Positions 1 to 7,632 are shown, counted from the first letter of the stretch. The stretch: 64,000 bases of DNA from Flavobacterium sp. HSC-32F16 (GCF_024171645.1 NZ_JALKAC010000004.1:248001-312000); one strand, 5' to 3'. Translations and numbers: made by a program. Notes: generated by a model not told the origin, from the letters alone.

Positions 1-476
1 ATATCTGAACCAATGTATTTGTCATCTTTAATTGCCGATTCATAAATTGAAGCCGTTTTTGAAGAATAAGTATTATTTATAGAATTCAATAATTTTTTAG
101 AAGCATTATCTTTATTAACCGAAATTCTCAATTCTTTAGAAATAGAATTAATTTCAGAGTTTTCCGGTTCAGGATTAAAGAATAATTGCATTTTGTCGTC
201 AATCTGCCTCATTCTTTTTGATTTTAAATGCTGCGTAAAAGCTTCAGAAACTGATTTTATATATCCTAAATCCCGCTGATAAATTTCCATAGTTGAATTT
301 GGATTTTTTTTGAGACTTATTCGATCCGATAAATCAATTAAGATGCTGATATTATAGTTTTCTGAAACGGAACTTTTAACGACTGTTTCTTTTTCGTCAT
401 TCTTAGAATCTTCTTTGCACGAAAAGAATAAAATCAATAATAAAGACATCGAGATTCTTAGTGTAATTTTCCTCAT
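1..476 (-). CDS. VWA-like lipoprotein (3' part cut by window edge)
   Basis: The frame opens at the ATG at 476 and runs off the left edge, so only about 158 N-terminal residues are visible. The first 20 residues form a lipoprotein signal with lipobox LILFFSC. At about residue 45 the strand-like segment ISILIDLSDRIS appears. A hydrophobic strand followed by DxSxR resembles the first metal-binding loop of von Willebrand factor A domains, but it is not a perfect DxSxS MIDAS. The rest seen is charged and Asn/Lys rich. It is the last visible gene of a minus-strand operon; only 4 bases separate it from the upstream membrane-protein gene. The function is unknown and the VWA assignment is a motif-level inference. 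Confidence 0.6.
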   Translation of the reverse strand, partial: MRKITLRISMSLLLILFFSCKEDSKNDEKETVVKSSVSENYNISILIDLSDRISLKKNPNSTMEIYQRDLGYIKSVSEAFTQHLKSKRMRQIDDKMQLFFNPEPENSEINSISKELRISVNKDNASKKLLNSINNTYSSKTASIYESAIKDDKYIGSD

Positions 477-480
477 GCTG

Positions 481-1749
481 TTAGTTTTTAGAATATACTA
501 AATGTTGGAAATCTGGATCGACTAAATTTAGCTTGCTTAAATGTTCTTCTGAGTAAAGTTCACAGCTTTGTAAAAGTTCTTCTTTCTCTTTGTATGGTAA
601 AGCCAATTCGGTGCCAATTGCCTGAAACCAACCTTCTTTGTATTGATGATGATAATGCAGATATTCTTTTACAGGAAAAACAAAACCATCTATTTTGGAT
701 TGAAGTTCAGAGATTTTTCCGTTTATAGTAACAACCTGTTGTTTAAAATCATTGATTTTATTTATGTATTCTGTTTTTAGTTTTTCCAGATTAAGTAAAT
801 TTTCTTTTTTACCTCTAATAAACGCTCGTATTTTATCAATGTTTTCAAATTCCTTCATTACAAAATCAAATACAAGTCCCCAGATTATATAGACTACAAA
901 ACCAGCAAATATGATCATCCAGAATTCTGGTTCGCCAAGAGCAATGTTTAAATTATATGGCGAAGATTCGGTAGTTTTATTAAACTCGTATATTTTTTTC
1001 TCAATGATGTAAGCCAAAAGAGAATCGAATAAAAATGTAATAGCAAAAAGTGAAATGAGTCTAAAAACATTTTTAAGTCCTTTCCCTTTCTGCACCATAT
1101 GAATAACATAGCCTAATCCCATAAAAACAAACGGAATTGTAACAACCAAAACTCCTTCGAGCCAGCTCGCTTTGAATGCATTTGTAAAAGCATCGGCATC
1201 AAAAATGGCCGCGGTTAAGCTGTCATTTGAAAATTCTTTGAAAAAAGCAGAATAAGAAGCAGAAATATAAAACACCAAAACATAAAGTGTGATTGGCAGT
1301 AAAAGAATCAAGCCAATATAAAACTGAGCTTTTAAACCCTTTCCTTCCTCAATTCCATATTTGTCAGGATTGCGTTTAACTTCGATAATTTCATTTTTAA
1401 TTTGGTCGACATTATCATTAATATCCTGTTCTTTTTTCTCATAAATGCCAATTGCAGCTTCAGATTTTTTAAGTTCGGTTCTGTTTTTTTCCTGTTCTTC
1501 CCGATAAGGTTGTTTCAGTCTGTCTTGTTCCATTTTTTGTTTTCGGCATTGGTCTTCAAAACTCATATATAAATTTTGCAGACATGCTTTTAAAACAATT
1601 GGTTTTCCGGTTGCTTTGACAGATGCGGCGAAACCGCTTTGATAATACGTAATTCTAATTTGTTCCCTGTCATCTTCATTTTCTTCTACAATTTTAAAAG
1701 AAGAATCCTCAGATTTTTTTAAACTAAATAATTGAGCTAGTGGTTTCAT
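481..1749 (-). CDS. Uncharacterised four-helix membrane protein with flanking coiled coils
   Basis: A 422-residue protein that I cannot assign to a named family. Residues 65-128 and 300-355 are Lys/Glu/Gln-rich and look like long coiled coils. Four hydrophobic helices lie between them, at about 142-162, 196-217, 228-249 and 274-298. There is no signal peptide, so the N-terminal part and both coiled coils are probably cytoplasmic. The gene sits 4 bases from genes on both sides in a six-gene operon with a VWA-like lipoprotein and a TerB-like protein. That context suggests a structural or scaffold role at the inner membrane, which is inference only. Confidence 0.7.
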   Translation of the reverse strand: MKPLAQLFSLKKSEDSSFKIVEENEDDREQIRITYYQSGFAASVKATGKPIVLKACLQNLYMSFEDQCRKQKMEQDRLKQPYREEQEKNRTELKKSEAAIGIYEKKEQDINDNVDQIKNEIIEVKRNPDKYGIEEGKGLKAQFYIGLILLLPITLYVLVFYISASYSAFFKEFSNDSLTAAIFDADAFTNAFKASWLEGVLVVTIPFVFMGLGYVIHMVQKGKGLKNVFRLISLFAITFLFDSLLAYIIEKKIYEFNKTTESSPYNLNIALGEPEFWMIIFAGFVVYIIWGLVFDFVMKEFENIDKIRAFIRGKKENLLNLEKLKTEYINKINDFKQQVVTINGKISELQSKIDGFVFPVKEYLHYHHQYKEGWFQAIGTELALPYKEKEELLQSCELYSEEHLSKLNLVDPDFQHLVYSKN

Positions 1750-1753
1750 AAAA

Positions 1754-2149
1754 TTAGGTGTTTAGTTGACTAATAATTTCTTCTTTACCAATGTTTTTCT
1801 GAACACAATCAATAAGATAATCAGATAAATCATTGATGTTTTCTTCTAAAAAATCGAATTTTCTACAGTATTTTTTCAGCATATTCAATTCATCATCTGT
1901 AATTTTTTCATCTGCCCAAATAATTCTGGCAAGGTCATACAGATATTCAATTTTGGTATTTAAAGCTTCAGGGACTATGAATTCTGTGTTTACTGGATTT
2001 TGAAAAAGTTTATCAAGCTCCTCTTTTGGAATTCCTCTTTCGTCTGCAAAATGATATAGCATTTGAAGTTCTAATACGTCAAAATGATCATCTGATAATG
2101 CCATTTGGTATAATCTCAAAAAATGGCTTTTAAGTTCAAGTGTTATCAT
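1754..2149 (-). CDS. TerB-like small helical protein
   Basis: A 131-residue all-helical acidic protein. Two repeats have the TerB-like pattern of a helix, a D/E-rich turn and a helix: DHFDVLELQMLYHFADERGI near residues 19-38, and LARIIWADEKITDDELNMLK near residues 75-95. TerB-type domains occur in tellurite-resistance and envelope-stress systems and are thought to bind metal through acidic loops. I chose the ATG at 2149 because an upstream in-frame extension to 2269 overlaps the preceding gene and is antisense-like in composition. The stop is 4 bases before the downstream membrane-protein gene, so the two are surely co-transcribed. Family assignment is by pattern and moderately confident. Confidence 0.7.
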   Translation of the reverse strand: MITLELKSHFLRLYQMALSDDHFDVLELQMLYHFADERGIPKEELDKLFQNPVNTEFIVPEALNTKIEYLYDLARIIWADEKITDDELNMLKKYCRKFDFLEENINDLSDYLIDCVQKNIGKEEIISQLNT

Positions 2150-2159
2150 GTTTTTTTGT

Positions 2160-2510
2160 TTATTTAAGATTTTCACATGCAATTCCGTCTCCGTCTGCAT
2201 CCAGATTTTTGTAACAGCTTTTGTTACTATTATATGCAGCTTGTGCCTGCGCTCTGGTTGCAAAATCACCGCAGGTTTTTGTTGGACAATTTGAACTTGA
2301 ACTTGAACCTGAACCTGAACCTGAATTTGTAATGTCGTTTGTAGAATCAGATGATTCTGAGCAAGAAATTATTGAACTAAAAGCAATAAAGACTAAAGTT
2401 AGTATTACACATCCGTTGTTTTTGCTTGAAAAAGATTTAGATCTGTTGTTTGCAAAATGACCTTGAACGTACGTTCCATCTTTTCTATAATATCCTCTTC
2501 GATATCCCAT
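2160..2510 (-). CDS. Membrane-anchored Excalibur-domain protein
   Basis: A 116-residue protein starting MGYRRGYYRKDGTYVQGH. One transmembrane segment (about 31-50, VILTLVFIAFSSIISC) is followed by a Gly/Ser linker and a C-terminal Excalibur calcium-binding domain. Typical features of that domain are two Cys at the start (CPTKTCGDF), AQAAYNSN, and the closing motif LDADGDGIACE, where the DxDxDG loop binds calcium. The domain should be extracytoplasmic. The linker is encoded by a hexanucleotide repeat. The ATG at 2510 is preferred over a further-upstream in-frame ATG, which would overlap the DUF4236 gene. It lies 2 bases downstream of that gene and 10 bases upstream of the TerB-like gene. Confidence 0.8.
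   Translation of the reverse strand: MGYRRGYYRKDGTYVQGHFANNRSKSFSSKNNGCVILTLVFIAFSSIISCSESSDSTNDITNSGSGSGSSSSSNCPTKTCGDFATRAQAQAAYNSNKSCYKNLDADGDGIACENLK
2287..2328. repeat. Hexanucleotide repeat (GAACCT/GAACTT) inside the Excalibur gene
   Basis: On the plus strand GAACTT and then GAACCT units follow each other directly. They encode the alternating Gly-Ser linker on the minus strand. Unit length is a multiple of three, so gain or loss of units would only change linker length. Confidence 0.7.
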
Positions 2511-2512
2511 AA

Positions 2513-2743
2513 TTATAAGTGTTTTATTGTATAAATTAAAAATGTAAAAAGTCCTGTAAAGACAAATAGCACAAGGCATCCGCTGTTTTGATATCGTACG
2601 CCCGGGATTCCTGTTTTTGTTGAATAGCCATTTTTGCTAAATGTTCCCATTTTGGTTCTAACACTTGGAGAAATTCCAGATTTACTAATATTCAAACCAA
2701 GTCCTCCTCCAAGTTTTATTCTTTTTTGAAATCGAAAGCCCAT
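2513..2743 (-). CDS. DUF4236 family small protein
   Basis: A 76-residue protein. Its N-terminus MGFRFQKRIKLGGGLGLNIS followed by KSGISPSV and TGIPGVRY matches the DUF4236 pattern (basic start, Gly-rich centre, SKSG and GIPG motifs). A C-terminal hydrophobic segment (about 54-72) would anchor it in the membrane. The molecular role of DUF4236 is not known. The ATG at 2743 is used because it aligns with the family start; an ATG 18 bases upstream overlaps the preceding gene. Two bases separate it from each neighbour, indicating one transcript. Confidence 0.8.
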   Translation of the reverse strand: MGFRFQKRIKLGGGLGLNISKSGISPSVRTKMGTFSKNGYSTKTGIPGVRYQNSGCLVLFVFTGLFTFLIYTIKHL

Positions 2744-2745
2744 GA

Positions 2746-2952
2746 CTAAGATGTATGACAATCGTTACAACAAGTTTTACAGCCATTTGATTTTGAGTAA
2801 GTTTTTTTTGCTTCATCTACTGCAGGTTTACAATTAGAATAAAGACCAAGATATTTTTTACTTACAATACTTTTAAAATAAGGGCATTCATCAGTATGAA
2901 CTTCATGATCACCGTTTAACTGTGCAGTGTTGTTTACATAATAATGTTTCAT
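2746..2952 (-). CDS. Small Cys/His-rich protein
   Basis: A 68-residue protein and the first gene of the six-gene minus-strand operon. It has six Cys and several His, including HTDECPY near residue 20 and GCKTCCNDCH at the C-terminus. The CxxCCxxCH pattern suggests a zinc- or metal-binding knuckle. No signal peptide or membrane segment is seen. I recognise it only as a type of short conserved Bacteroidota protein without assigned function. Confidence 0.7.
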   Translation of the reverse strand: MKHYYVNNTAQLNGDHEVHTDECPYFKSIVSKKYLGLYSNCKPAVDEAKKTYSKSNGCKTCCNDCHTS

Positions 2953-2994
2953 GATTTAAAGTGTTTTTAATTGATATTAAATTGTTTTGTAATT

Positions 2995-3002
2995 CAAAAG
3001 TA
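2995..3002 (-). promoter_or_regulatory. Candidate -7 element (TACTTTTG) for the six-gene operon
   Basis: On the minus strand TACTTTTG matches the Bacteroidota -7 consensus TAnnTTTG, 43 bases upstream of the Cys-rich gene. No convincing -33 TTTG at the usual spacing was found, so the call is tentative. Confidence 0.4.
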
Positions 3003-3063
3003 AAACCAATCAAAACCAGTATATTACGGAAAACCATAATCTGTAAATTTTAAATTCCGGGAA

Positions 3064-3087
3064 TAAAAAAAGCTCCCGAAGGAGCTT
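3064..3087 (-). terminator. Rho-independent terminator of the response-regulator transcript
   Basis: On the minus strand AAGCTCC, loop TTCG, GGAGCTT is followed by a run of T. The 7-bp stem with a UUCG tetraloop and a U-tract lies just beyond the stop of the response regulator at 3109. Confidence 0.85.
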
Positions 3088-3108
3088 AATAAAATAAGTT
3101 TATAAGGA

Positions 3109-3777
3109 TTAAATAATCCCCATATCTTTTGTAATCGAAACCAAATGAACCGTATTATTGGCCTTAAAAAAGTCTTTGAGTTTAGACAATCTTTTTTCTA
3201 CAGCACTTTTGCTGTTTGGTTTAATATCTGAGGTTTTGAAAATTTCAATAATTTCATCCTGCGAAGTTCCGGCAGATAAATATTTCAGGATTTTGATATC
3301 GACATCGTCAATCTCAAAATTGTTTTTTTCCTGTAATGCCGAAGCAACTTCCGGAGAAATAAATTTTTGATCAGAAGTCGAAATAATAGTAATTGCTTTT
3401 TTTAACTCTTCAATACTATTTAAACCTTTTAATACAAAGGCATCAATTTCGGCATCTTCAAAAAGTGATTTAATGCGGTAACTTTTATCTTCAACCGAAT
3501 ACGCGATGATTTTAATATCAGGTTGTAAATCTCGAACTTTTTGAACCAGTTCATCTCCATTTGCAATCTCTGGTTTACGATGATCAGCTTTAAATGAAAG
3601 ATCACTGATTAATAAATCAAAAGGCTCATTTTGCTGAATTGCGGCACGTATTTTTAAAAACGCTTCGTCACAAAATTTCGAGTGCTGAAAATCTACAATA
3701 TTTAAATCTTTTAAAACTTGCTGAATTCCTAAATTCATGGCATCAAGATCTTCGGCTATTATTACTTTTTTAAACAT
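3109..3777 (-). CDS. NarL/LuxR-type response regulator
   Basis: A 222-residue two-domain regulator. The receiver domain (about 1-130) has the acidic pocket IIAED at residues 6-10, the phosphoacceptor Asp59 in LLISDLSF, and the conserved Lys in FVLKG. The C-terminal part (about 150-215) has a helix-turn-helix beginning DVDIKILKYLSAGTSQDEI, a divergent version of the LuxR-type effector. It lies 6 bases downstream of a histidine kinase gene, so the pair forms a two-component system on one transcript ended by the hairpin at 3064-3087. Target genes are unknown; repeated CCGGAA- and GGTTTTCC-containing sites flank the pair and could be its sites. Confidence 0.85.
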   Translation of the reverse strand: MFKKVIIAEDLDAMNLGIQQVLKDLNIVDFQHSKFCDEAFLKIRAAIQQNEPFDLLISDLSFKADHRKPEIANGDELVQKVRDLQPDIKIIAYSVEDKSYRIKSLFEDAEIDAFVLKGLNSIEELKKAITIISTSDQKFISPEVASALQEKNNFEIDDVDIKILKYLSAGTSQDEIIEIFKTSDIKPNSKSAVEKRLSKLKDFFKANNTVHLVSITKDMGII

Positions 3778-3783
3778 AGGCTT

Positions 3784-5484
3784 TTATTTAGGCATTGTTA
3801 TTTTTACTTTAAAACCTTTATCGGGTTCAGTTTCAAAAGTAATAGTTCCTTTATTAGACAAAATACGGTTTTCCATATTTTGTAAACCATTTTTTATAAT
3901 TTTTGATTTTTCACAGCCTTTTCCGTTATCGGTATAATTTATAGATAAACTATTTGATGTGTTTTCAAACTTTATAACCACGATAGAAGCGCCGCTGTGT
4001 TTTTTCATATTAACCATTAATTCATGCAGCACACGCTGAACAGCTATCTTTTTTAAGTCTTCAACTGAATCCCAATTTATTTTCTCAATACCATTAATAA
4101 TAACATTGGTTTGGTTACTATTATAGGTAGAAAGCATTTCTTTTAAATTATCCGGGTAGTTTGGACCCGTATTTATATCATTGTTTTCTCTCGAAATACC
4201 ACGCACACGACTGTAAATATGATCAAGTTTTTGAAGTAAGGTTTCTTTGTTGTTTTCGATCGTTAAAGGCTGCGTCTGTGTATAGGTAATGGCATGAAAA
4301 ACATCATTTGCCAGTTCGTCGTGAATATCTTTTGCAATTCGGGTTTCGGTATCGTAGGCCGTTTTTATTTTTTCTATTCGGTTTCTATTTTGATAAAACT
4401 TCCTTAAGTAAAGCAATAAAAAGAAAAGTGATAAAAGTCCGATTATAAAAAATATCCTTTGATATCTGGCTTTCTGAAGCGATAATTCATTTTCTATTTT
4501 TTCTAAACGAAGTTTTTGATTTTCGTCTTTTTCTTTTTTAGAATCGTATTTAATTTTGGCAAACTTGTTTTTAAAGTTGTTTCGGACTTTTATAATGCTG
4601 TCATTTAAAGAGATATACTTTTGACCATATTTTACTTCAGATCCATTAGAAATAAGAAAAGATAATGCTCTGAGACGTTCATCAATACTATTGGATTTAG
4701 TTGCGGTATCGTAAGCCTTTTTAGCATAATCATTAGATTTTTTTGTATCAGTTTTTGAATAATATTCTGCTAAATGAAGATAACTTTCAATGCTTCCGTA
4801 AAAGTCTTCGGTTTTGGTTCTTAATTTCAGACTTTCATTCATAAGAAATAGACCTTTATCTGGTTTTCCTATTTTAAAGTAAGCAAATCCAAGATTATCA
4901 GTAATCCTTGATTTACTTTTTGAAGATAGTATGCTGTCTAAATTTTTTTTATCTAAAATAGATTCTAAAATTAGAATTGCCTTATCGTATTTTTTTTGCA
5001 GTATATAAACAACAGCAATGTTATTTAGAGGAGATTGTTTTGAAATAGAATCTGTACAATCGTTTATAGCTTCTTTGTAATAGAAAACAGCATCTTCATA
5101 AATGGCAAGCTCCTTATCGGCAATTCCAAAGAAATTATTTATAGAGGCACTGTAAATATCTTTTCTTTTTATATAAGGTAAAGCTTCGGTAAGAGTTTCT
5201 TTACTGCCATAGTAATCTCCATTTATTTGCTGGATAGAAGCCATTTGAATAAGATTGTATACAATATTGGCACTGTCCTTTATTTTTTCGTAAATAATTT
5301 TAGATTTATTGAAAGAATAAAAAGCACTATTGAAATTTTTCTGTTGTAGTTGAGTTATTCCTTTTTCTCTTAAATTGAATGCTTCTTCCTTTACGTTTTT
5401 ATTATCAATGGGAATAGCTGTTTTTTCTGTGCATGAAAAAAGAAGAAGTGTAATTAGAAGATATAAAAACGGGGATCGTATCAT
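3784..5484 (-). CDS. TPR-containing sensor histidine kinase (NarX/ComP type) with lipoprotein-like N-terminus
   Basis: A 566-residue membrane kinase. The N-terminus has a lipobox-like sequence (LLITLLLFSC). Residues about 30-300 form tetratricopeptide-like helical repeats predicted to be periplasmic. A transmembrane helix lies at about 344-362, followed by a short coiled coil. The dimerisation/phosphoacceptor region has RIAKDIHDELAND with His388, the HisKA_3 type of NarL partners. The ATPase part shows VLHELMVNMKKHS (N box), YTDNGKGC (G1) and GLQNMENRI (G2). It is followed 6 bases later by its partner regulator. The periplasmic TPRs suggest that it senses a protein or peptide; the signal is unknown. 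Confidence 0.88.
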   Translation of the reverse strand: MIRSPFLYLLITLLLFSCTEKTAIPIDNKNVKEEAFNLREKGITQLQQKNFNSAFYSFNKSKIIYEKIKDSANIVYNLIQMASIQQINGDYYGSKETLTEALPYIKRKDIYSASINNFFGIADKELAIYEDAVFYYKEAINDCTDSISKQSPLNNIAVVYILQKKYDKAILILESILDKKNLDSILSSKSKSRITDNLGFAYFKIGKPDKGLFLMNESLKLRTKTEDFYGSIESYLHLAEYYSKTDTKKSNDYAKKAYDTATKSNSIDERLRALSFLISNGSEVKYGQKYISLNDSIIKVRNNFKNKFAKIKYDSKKEKDENQKLRLEKIENELSLQKARYQRIFFIIGLLSLFFLLLYLRKFYQNRNRIEKIKTAYDTETRIAKDIHDELANDVFHAITYTQTQPLTIENNKETLLQKLDHIYSRVRGISRENNDINTGPNYPDNLKEMLSTYNSNQTNVIINGIEKINWDSVEDLKKIAVQRVLHELMVNMKKHSGASIVVIKFENTSNSLSINYTDNGKGCEKSKIIKNGLQNMENRILSNKGTITFETEPDKGFKVKITMPK

Positions 5485-5538
5485 AAAAAATACTTTCCCC
5501 GAAATTAATAATAAAATAGAAATGTCCTATTTTATTTA

Positions 5539-5715
5539 CTATTTTTTTGGAGGTGGCGGAACCACGATTGGATCATCGCCAGGACCAGTTTCCTGTGCCA
5601 CGCCGGCAGGAATATCAACCTTCTTTTTAGTTTCTGTTTCAAATTCGTCAGCAGTACAAGAAAATAATGTAGTTGACAATAATACACACGCTCCCAATAG
5701 ATATAATGTTTTCAT
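5539..5715 (-). CDS. Short proline-tailed lipoprotein (58 aa)
   Basis: A 58-residue reading frame from ATG at 5715 to TAG at 5539-5541. It has a clean lipoprotein signal ending TTLFSC (Cys20), then an acidic/Lys-rich stretch, then GPGDDPIVVPPPPKK. The signal, lipobox and low-complexity Pro-rich tail are typical of very small Flavobacterium lipoproteins whose role is unknown. It lies 54 bases upstream of the histidine kinase on the same strand and may share its regulation. Codon use matches its neighbours. The frame is easily missed because of its length. Confidence 0.72.
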   Translation of the reverse strand: MKTLYLLGACVLLSTTLFSCTADEFETETKKKVDIPAGVAQETGPGDDPIVVPPPPKK

Positions 5716-5753
5716 TTTTTTTATAATTTAAAAGTTGAACATGGGTGTAGCTT

Positions 5754-5770
5754 TCCGGAACTATTCCGGA
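5754..5770. promoter_or_regulatory. Palindrome TCCGGAA-CTA-TTCCGGA
   Basis: Perfect 7-bp inverted repeat with a 3-base spacer, 38 bases upstream of the short lipoprotein start. A likely protein-binding site; the protein is unknown, with the adjacent response regulator the obvious candidate. Confidence 0.5.
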
Positions 5771-5891
5771 TCATTTTTTTAAAAGCATTACCAATTTTTG
5801 TTGGGAAGTGAAGTGCGTAGAACAGTAAGATTTTCATCTATACTTCCCGGATAAAATCCGTCTTACGGTTTTCCACACTTGTTGAATAAAC

Positions 5892-5899
5892 TAGTTTTG
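5892..5899 (+). promoter_or_regulatory. Candidate -7 element TAGTTTTG
   Basis: Matches TAnnTTTG. The motif ACGGTTTTCC (5865-5874) lies where the -33 element would be: the TTTT of this motif is 19 bases upstream of the -7 element. The leader to the gene at 6065 would be about 160 bases. Confidence 0.4.
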
Positions 5900-5982
5900 T
5901 ACATTTGTTTTTGACCTGCAGATCAAAGCGCTAACTAATTTTGTTGAGGCAAAGTAACAACCGTTTTGAGCCTGTTTTTATA

Positions 5983-6001
5983 CGGAATTCCGGGAATTCC
6001 G
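5983..6001. promoter_or_regulatory. Palindrome CGGAATTCC-G-GGAATTCCG
   Basis: Perfect 9-bp inverted repeat with a single central base, 64 bases before the 323-residue protein gene. Its core AATTCCGGGAAT also occurs at 3053-3064, just outside the other end of the two-component system. Confidence 0.5.
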
Positions 6002-6064
6002 ATTTAGTTTTTGATGATGTTGAAGAAATCATATGAAGTCCTAAAAAATCTTAAAAAATCCTGA

Positions 6065-7036
6065 ATGCCTATGCGAATTATTACTATTGAAGATTTTAGA
6101 AAAGCTGTAAAAGCTCATTATGAAATTGTAAAAAACGGAGAGTATTCAAATCATTTTGATCCTCCATCTCCTGCTAATCTGAGGAAGTTATGTTTGAAAT
6201 TATTTAGATCAATTGATAATAAAGATGATTTGGATACTTTTTTTCTATTTTTTGGATTCAATTTTGATGGAACAAAAAAGAATCTATTTAAAGATGATTT
6301 ACATAAGTTTAAACCAGTAGGAGCTTTTTTTAGAGGAGATACAGTTATGCCTGCAGATGAAACAGTATATTTCGCAGCAATACTTGTAGGTTTTCAACCC
6401 AGACCTTTTAATAGGTTTAAAAAAGAAATAGAGGATAATGAATTGAAAATAATCAGGCAAACAAACGAGATTAGTAGTTCTGTAAAAGAAATCTCTCTTG
6501 TTGATGTAATTGAAGAAATTAAAGATGAAAATTTTAATGAAGAAATATTAGAAGAAAGTTCAACTCAAGTTTTTCAACCAATGCCCAAGCCAATAAAAAT
6601 CAACCTATTTGTAAATGCGAGGGAAAGAATTTTATACAATTTTAAAAATAGATTAAAGAAAACGGCCGGAGCAACCATATTAATTTTTGGTTTGATAGGT
6701 GCAGTAATTTATTTTGCCTTCTTTAAAAATCATTGCATGCAATGGTCTGAAGATCATTATGATGTTGTAGATTGCTCTTCAAAAGATAACGGGAATCCAA
6801 ATGAAATAATTCCACTTGATGAAAGTCTTTTAGATTTTAAAAAATTAAAAGCCTGTGATACCACAACTTGTTTTAAGAAAAATGGAGAAGCTTTTGTATG
6901 GTATGGAAAAACAGGAAATCAAGTTGATTTTTTTAATGATAATGGTAAAGGAAGGCATCCAGAAACAAATGTATCTCTGAGACCAGTTACACATTATATG
7001 TTTAATAAATATTTAAAAGGTAAGCCATGTGAGTAA
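6065..7036 (+). CDS. Uncharacterised single-pass membrane protein
   Basis: A 323-residue protein of unknown family. Residues 1-115 are an aromatic-rich folded domain (FLFFGFNFDGTKKN). Residues 120-180 are charged and probably a linker. One transmembrane helix lies at about 201-220 (AGATILIFGLIGAVIYFAFF), followed by a Cys-containing domain starting NHCMQWSEDHYDVVDC. Cys at 224 and 237, and further Cys near the end, could form disulfides if the C-terminal part is periplasmic. An alternative start at the ATG at 6071 removes two residues. It stands alone between regulatory repeats and a lipoprotein gene, so context gives no function. Confidence 0.65.
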   Translation: MPMRIITIEDFRKAVKAHYEIVKNGEYSNHFDPPSPANLRKLCLKLFRSIDNKDDLDTFFLFFGFNFDGTKKNLFKDDLHKFKPVGAFFRGDTVMPADETVYFAAILVGFQPRPFNRFKKEIEDNELKIIRQTNEISSSVKEISLVDVIEEIKDENFNEEILEESSTQVFQPMPKPIKINLFVNARERILYNFKNRLKKTAGATILIFGLIGAVIYFAFFKNHCMQWSEDHYDVVDCSSKDNGNPNEIIPLDESLLDFKKLKACDTTTCFKKNGEAFVWYGKTGNQVDFFNDNGKGRHPETNVSLRPVTHYMFNKYLKGKPCE

Positions 7037-7137
7037 AATGCGATTTATGTAATAAAATCTTTAAATCATGAAATTTTTTGTAAGTATATCCTTTTAATTT
7101 AGCATTATTAAATTAAATCAATAAAAAACAAATCAAC

Positions 7138-7554
7138 ATGAAAAATAGAAATTTATTATTCGTATTAGCCTTAAGCGTGGGAATGTTCGCAACATCTTGT
7201 AGTAACGACGATAATGACGGGGAAACAATAGTTCCAATTCAAGGTAAATATAACCTTAGCCAGACAGGAACAATCATTGACGGAAAAGAAGTATTAATTG
7301 ACGCTCCTGAAAATGCAAGTGGATGCAGCAGAGATTATTTAGATCTAAGATTAAGTAATGCAGCGGTTATAGGTGATTATAGTGGTGAAAATTGTGCCTT
7401 AGTAGAAACTACAGGTACTTATGTAAGATCTCATAATGATTTAACTCTTACAGTTGGTAGTATAAGTTCAACTAGTGATATCATGAATTTAACTAACAAA
7501 GAGTTGAAAATCAAAAACAAAACTACTGGTGTAATTACAGTTTACACTAGATAA
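7138..7554 (+). CDS. Lipocalin-like lipoprotein
   Basis: A 138-residue lipoprotein with signal peptide and lipobox FATSC (Cys21), then an acidic Asp/Asn stretch. The mature part begins IQGKYNLSQTGTIIDGKE and continues as alternating short strands with two further Cys, the pattern of the small lipocalin-like domains common in Flavobacteriia. Such proteins are exposed at the outer membrane or periplasm; ligands are unknown. It is monocistronic, with a strong terminator right after its stop. Confidence 0.7.
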   Translation: MKNRNLLFVLALSVGMFATSCSNDDNDGETIVPIQGKYNLSQTGTIIDGKEVLIDAPENASGCSRDYLDLRLSNAAVIGDYSGENCALVETTGTYVRSHNDLTLTVGSISSTSDIMNLTNKELKIKNKTTGVITVYTR

Positions 7555-7573
7555 TTAGATTGATTAGGGAATG

Positions 7574-7612
7574 AAAAAGGGAAATAACTTTTAAAGTTAT
7601 TTCCCTTTTTTT
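7574..7612. terminator. Bidirectional rho-independent terminator
   Basis: Perfect inverted repeat with 18-base arms (AAAAAGGGAAATAACTTT and its complement) around a single T, ending in a T-run on each strand. It lies between the converging lipoprotein and multi-PAS kinase genes and can serve both. Confidence 0.9.
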
Positions 7613-7632
7613 ATGAATTTATATTTTGAAGA

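Larger units (their letters stand above)
5716..6064. other. Intergenic regulatory region with several inverted repeats, no gene
   Basis: This 349-base gap separates the short lipoprotein (minus) from the 323-residue protein gene (plus). It contains two strong palindromes (5754-5770 and 5983-6001), a GGTTTTCC element at 5867-5874, and a plus-strand TAGTTTTG promoter element at 5892-5899. I see no further coding sequence. Confidence 0.7.

Noticed and set aside
2221..2460. Plus-strand frame rich in Glu-Leu/Glu-Pro repeats
   Set aside because: It is the complement of the Gly-Ser hexanucleotide repeat of the Excalibur gene; the minus-strand domain is unmistakable.
5375..5731. 118-codon plus-strand frame over the kinase start and the short lipoprotein
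   Set aside because: The opposite strand carries two better supported genes, including a clean lipoprotein signal; this frame has no domain.
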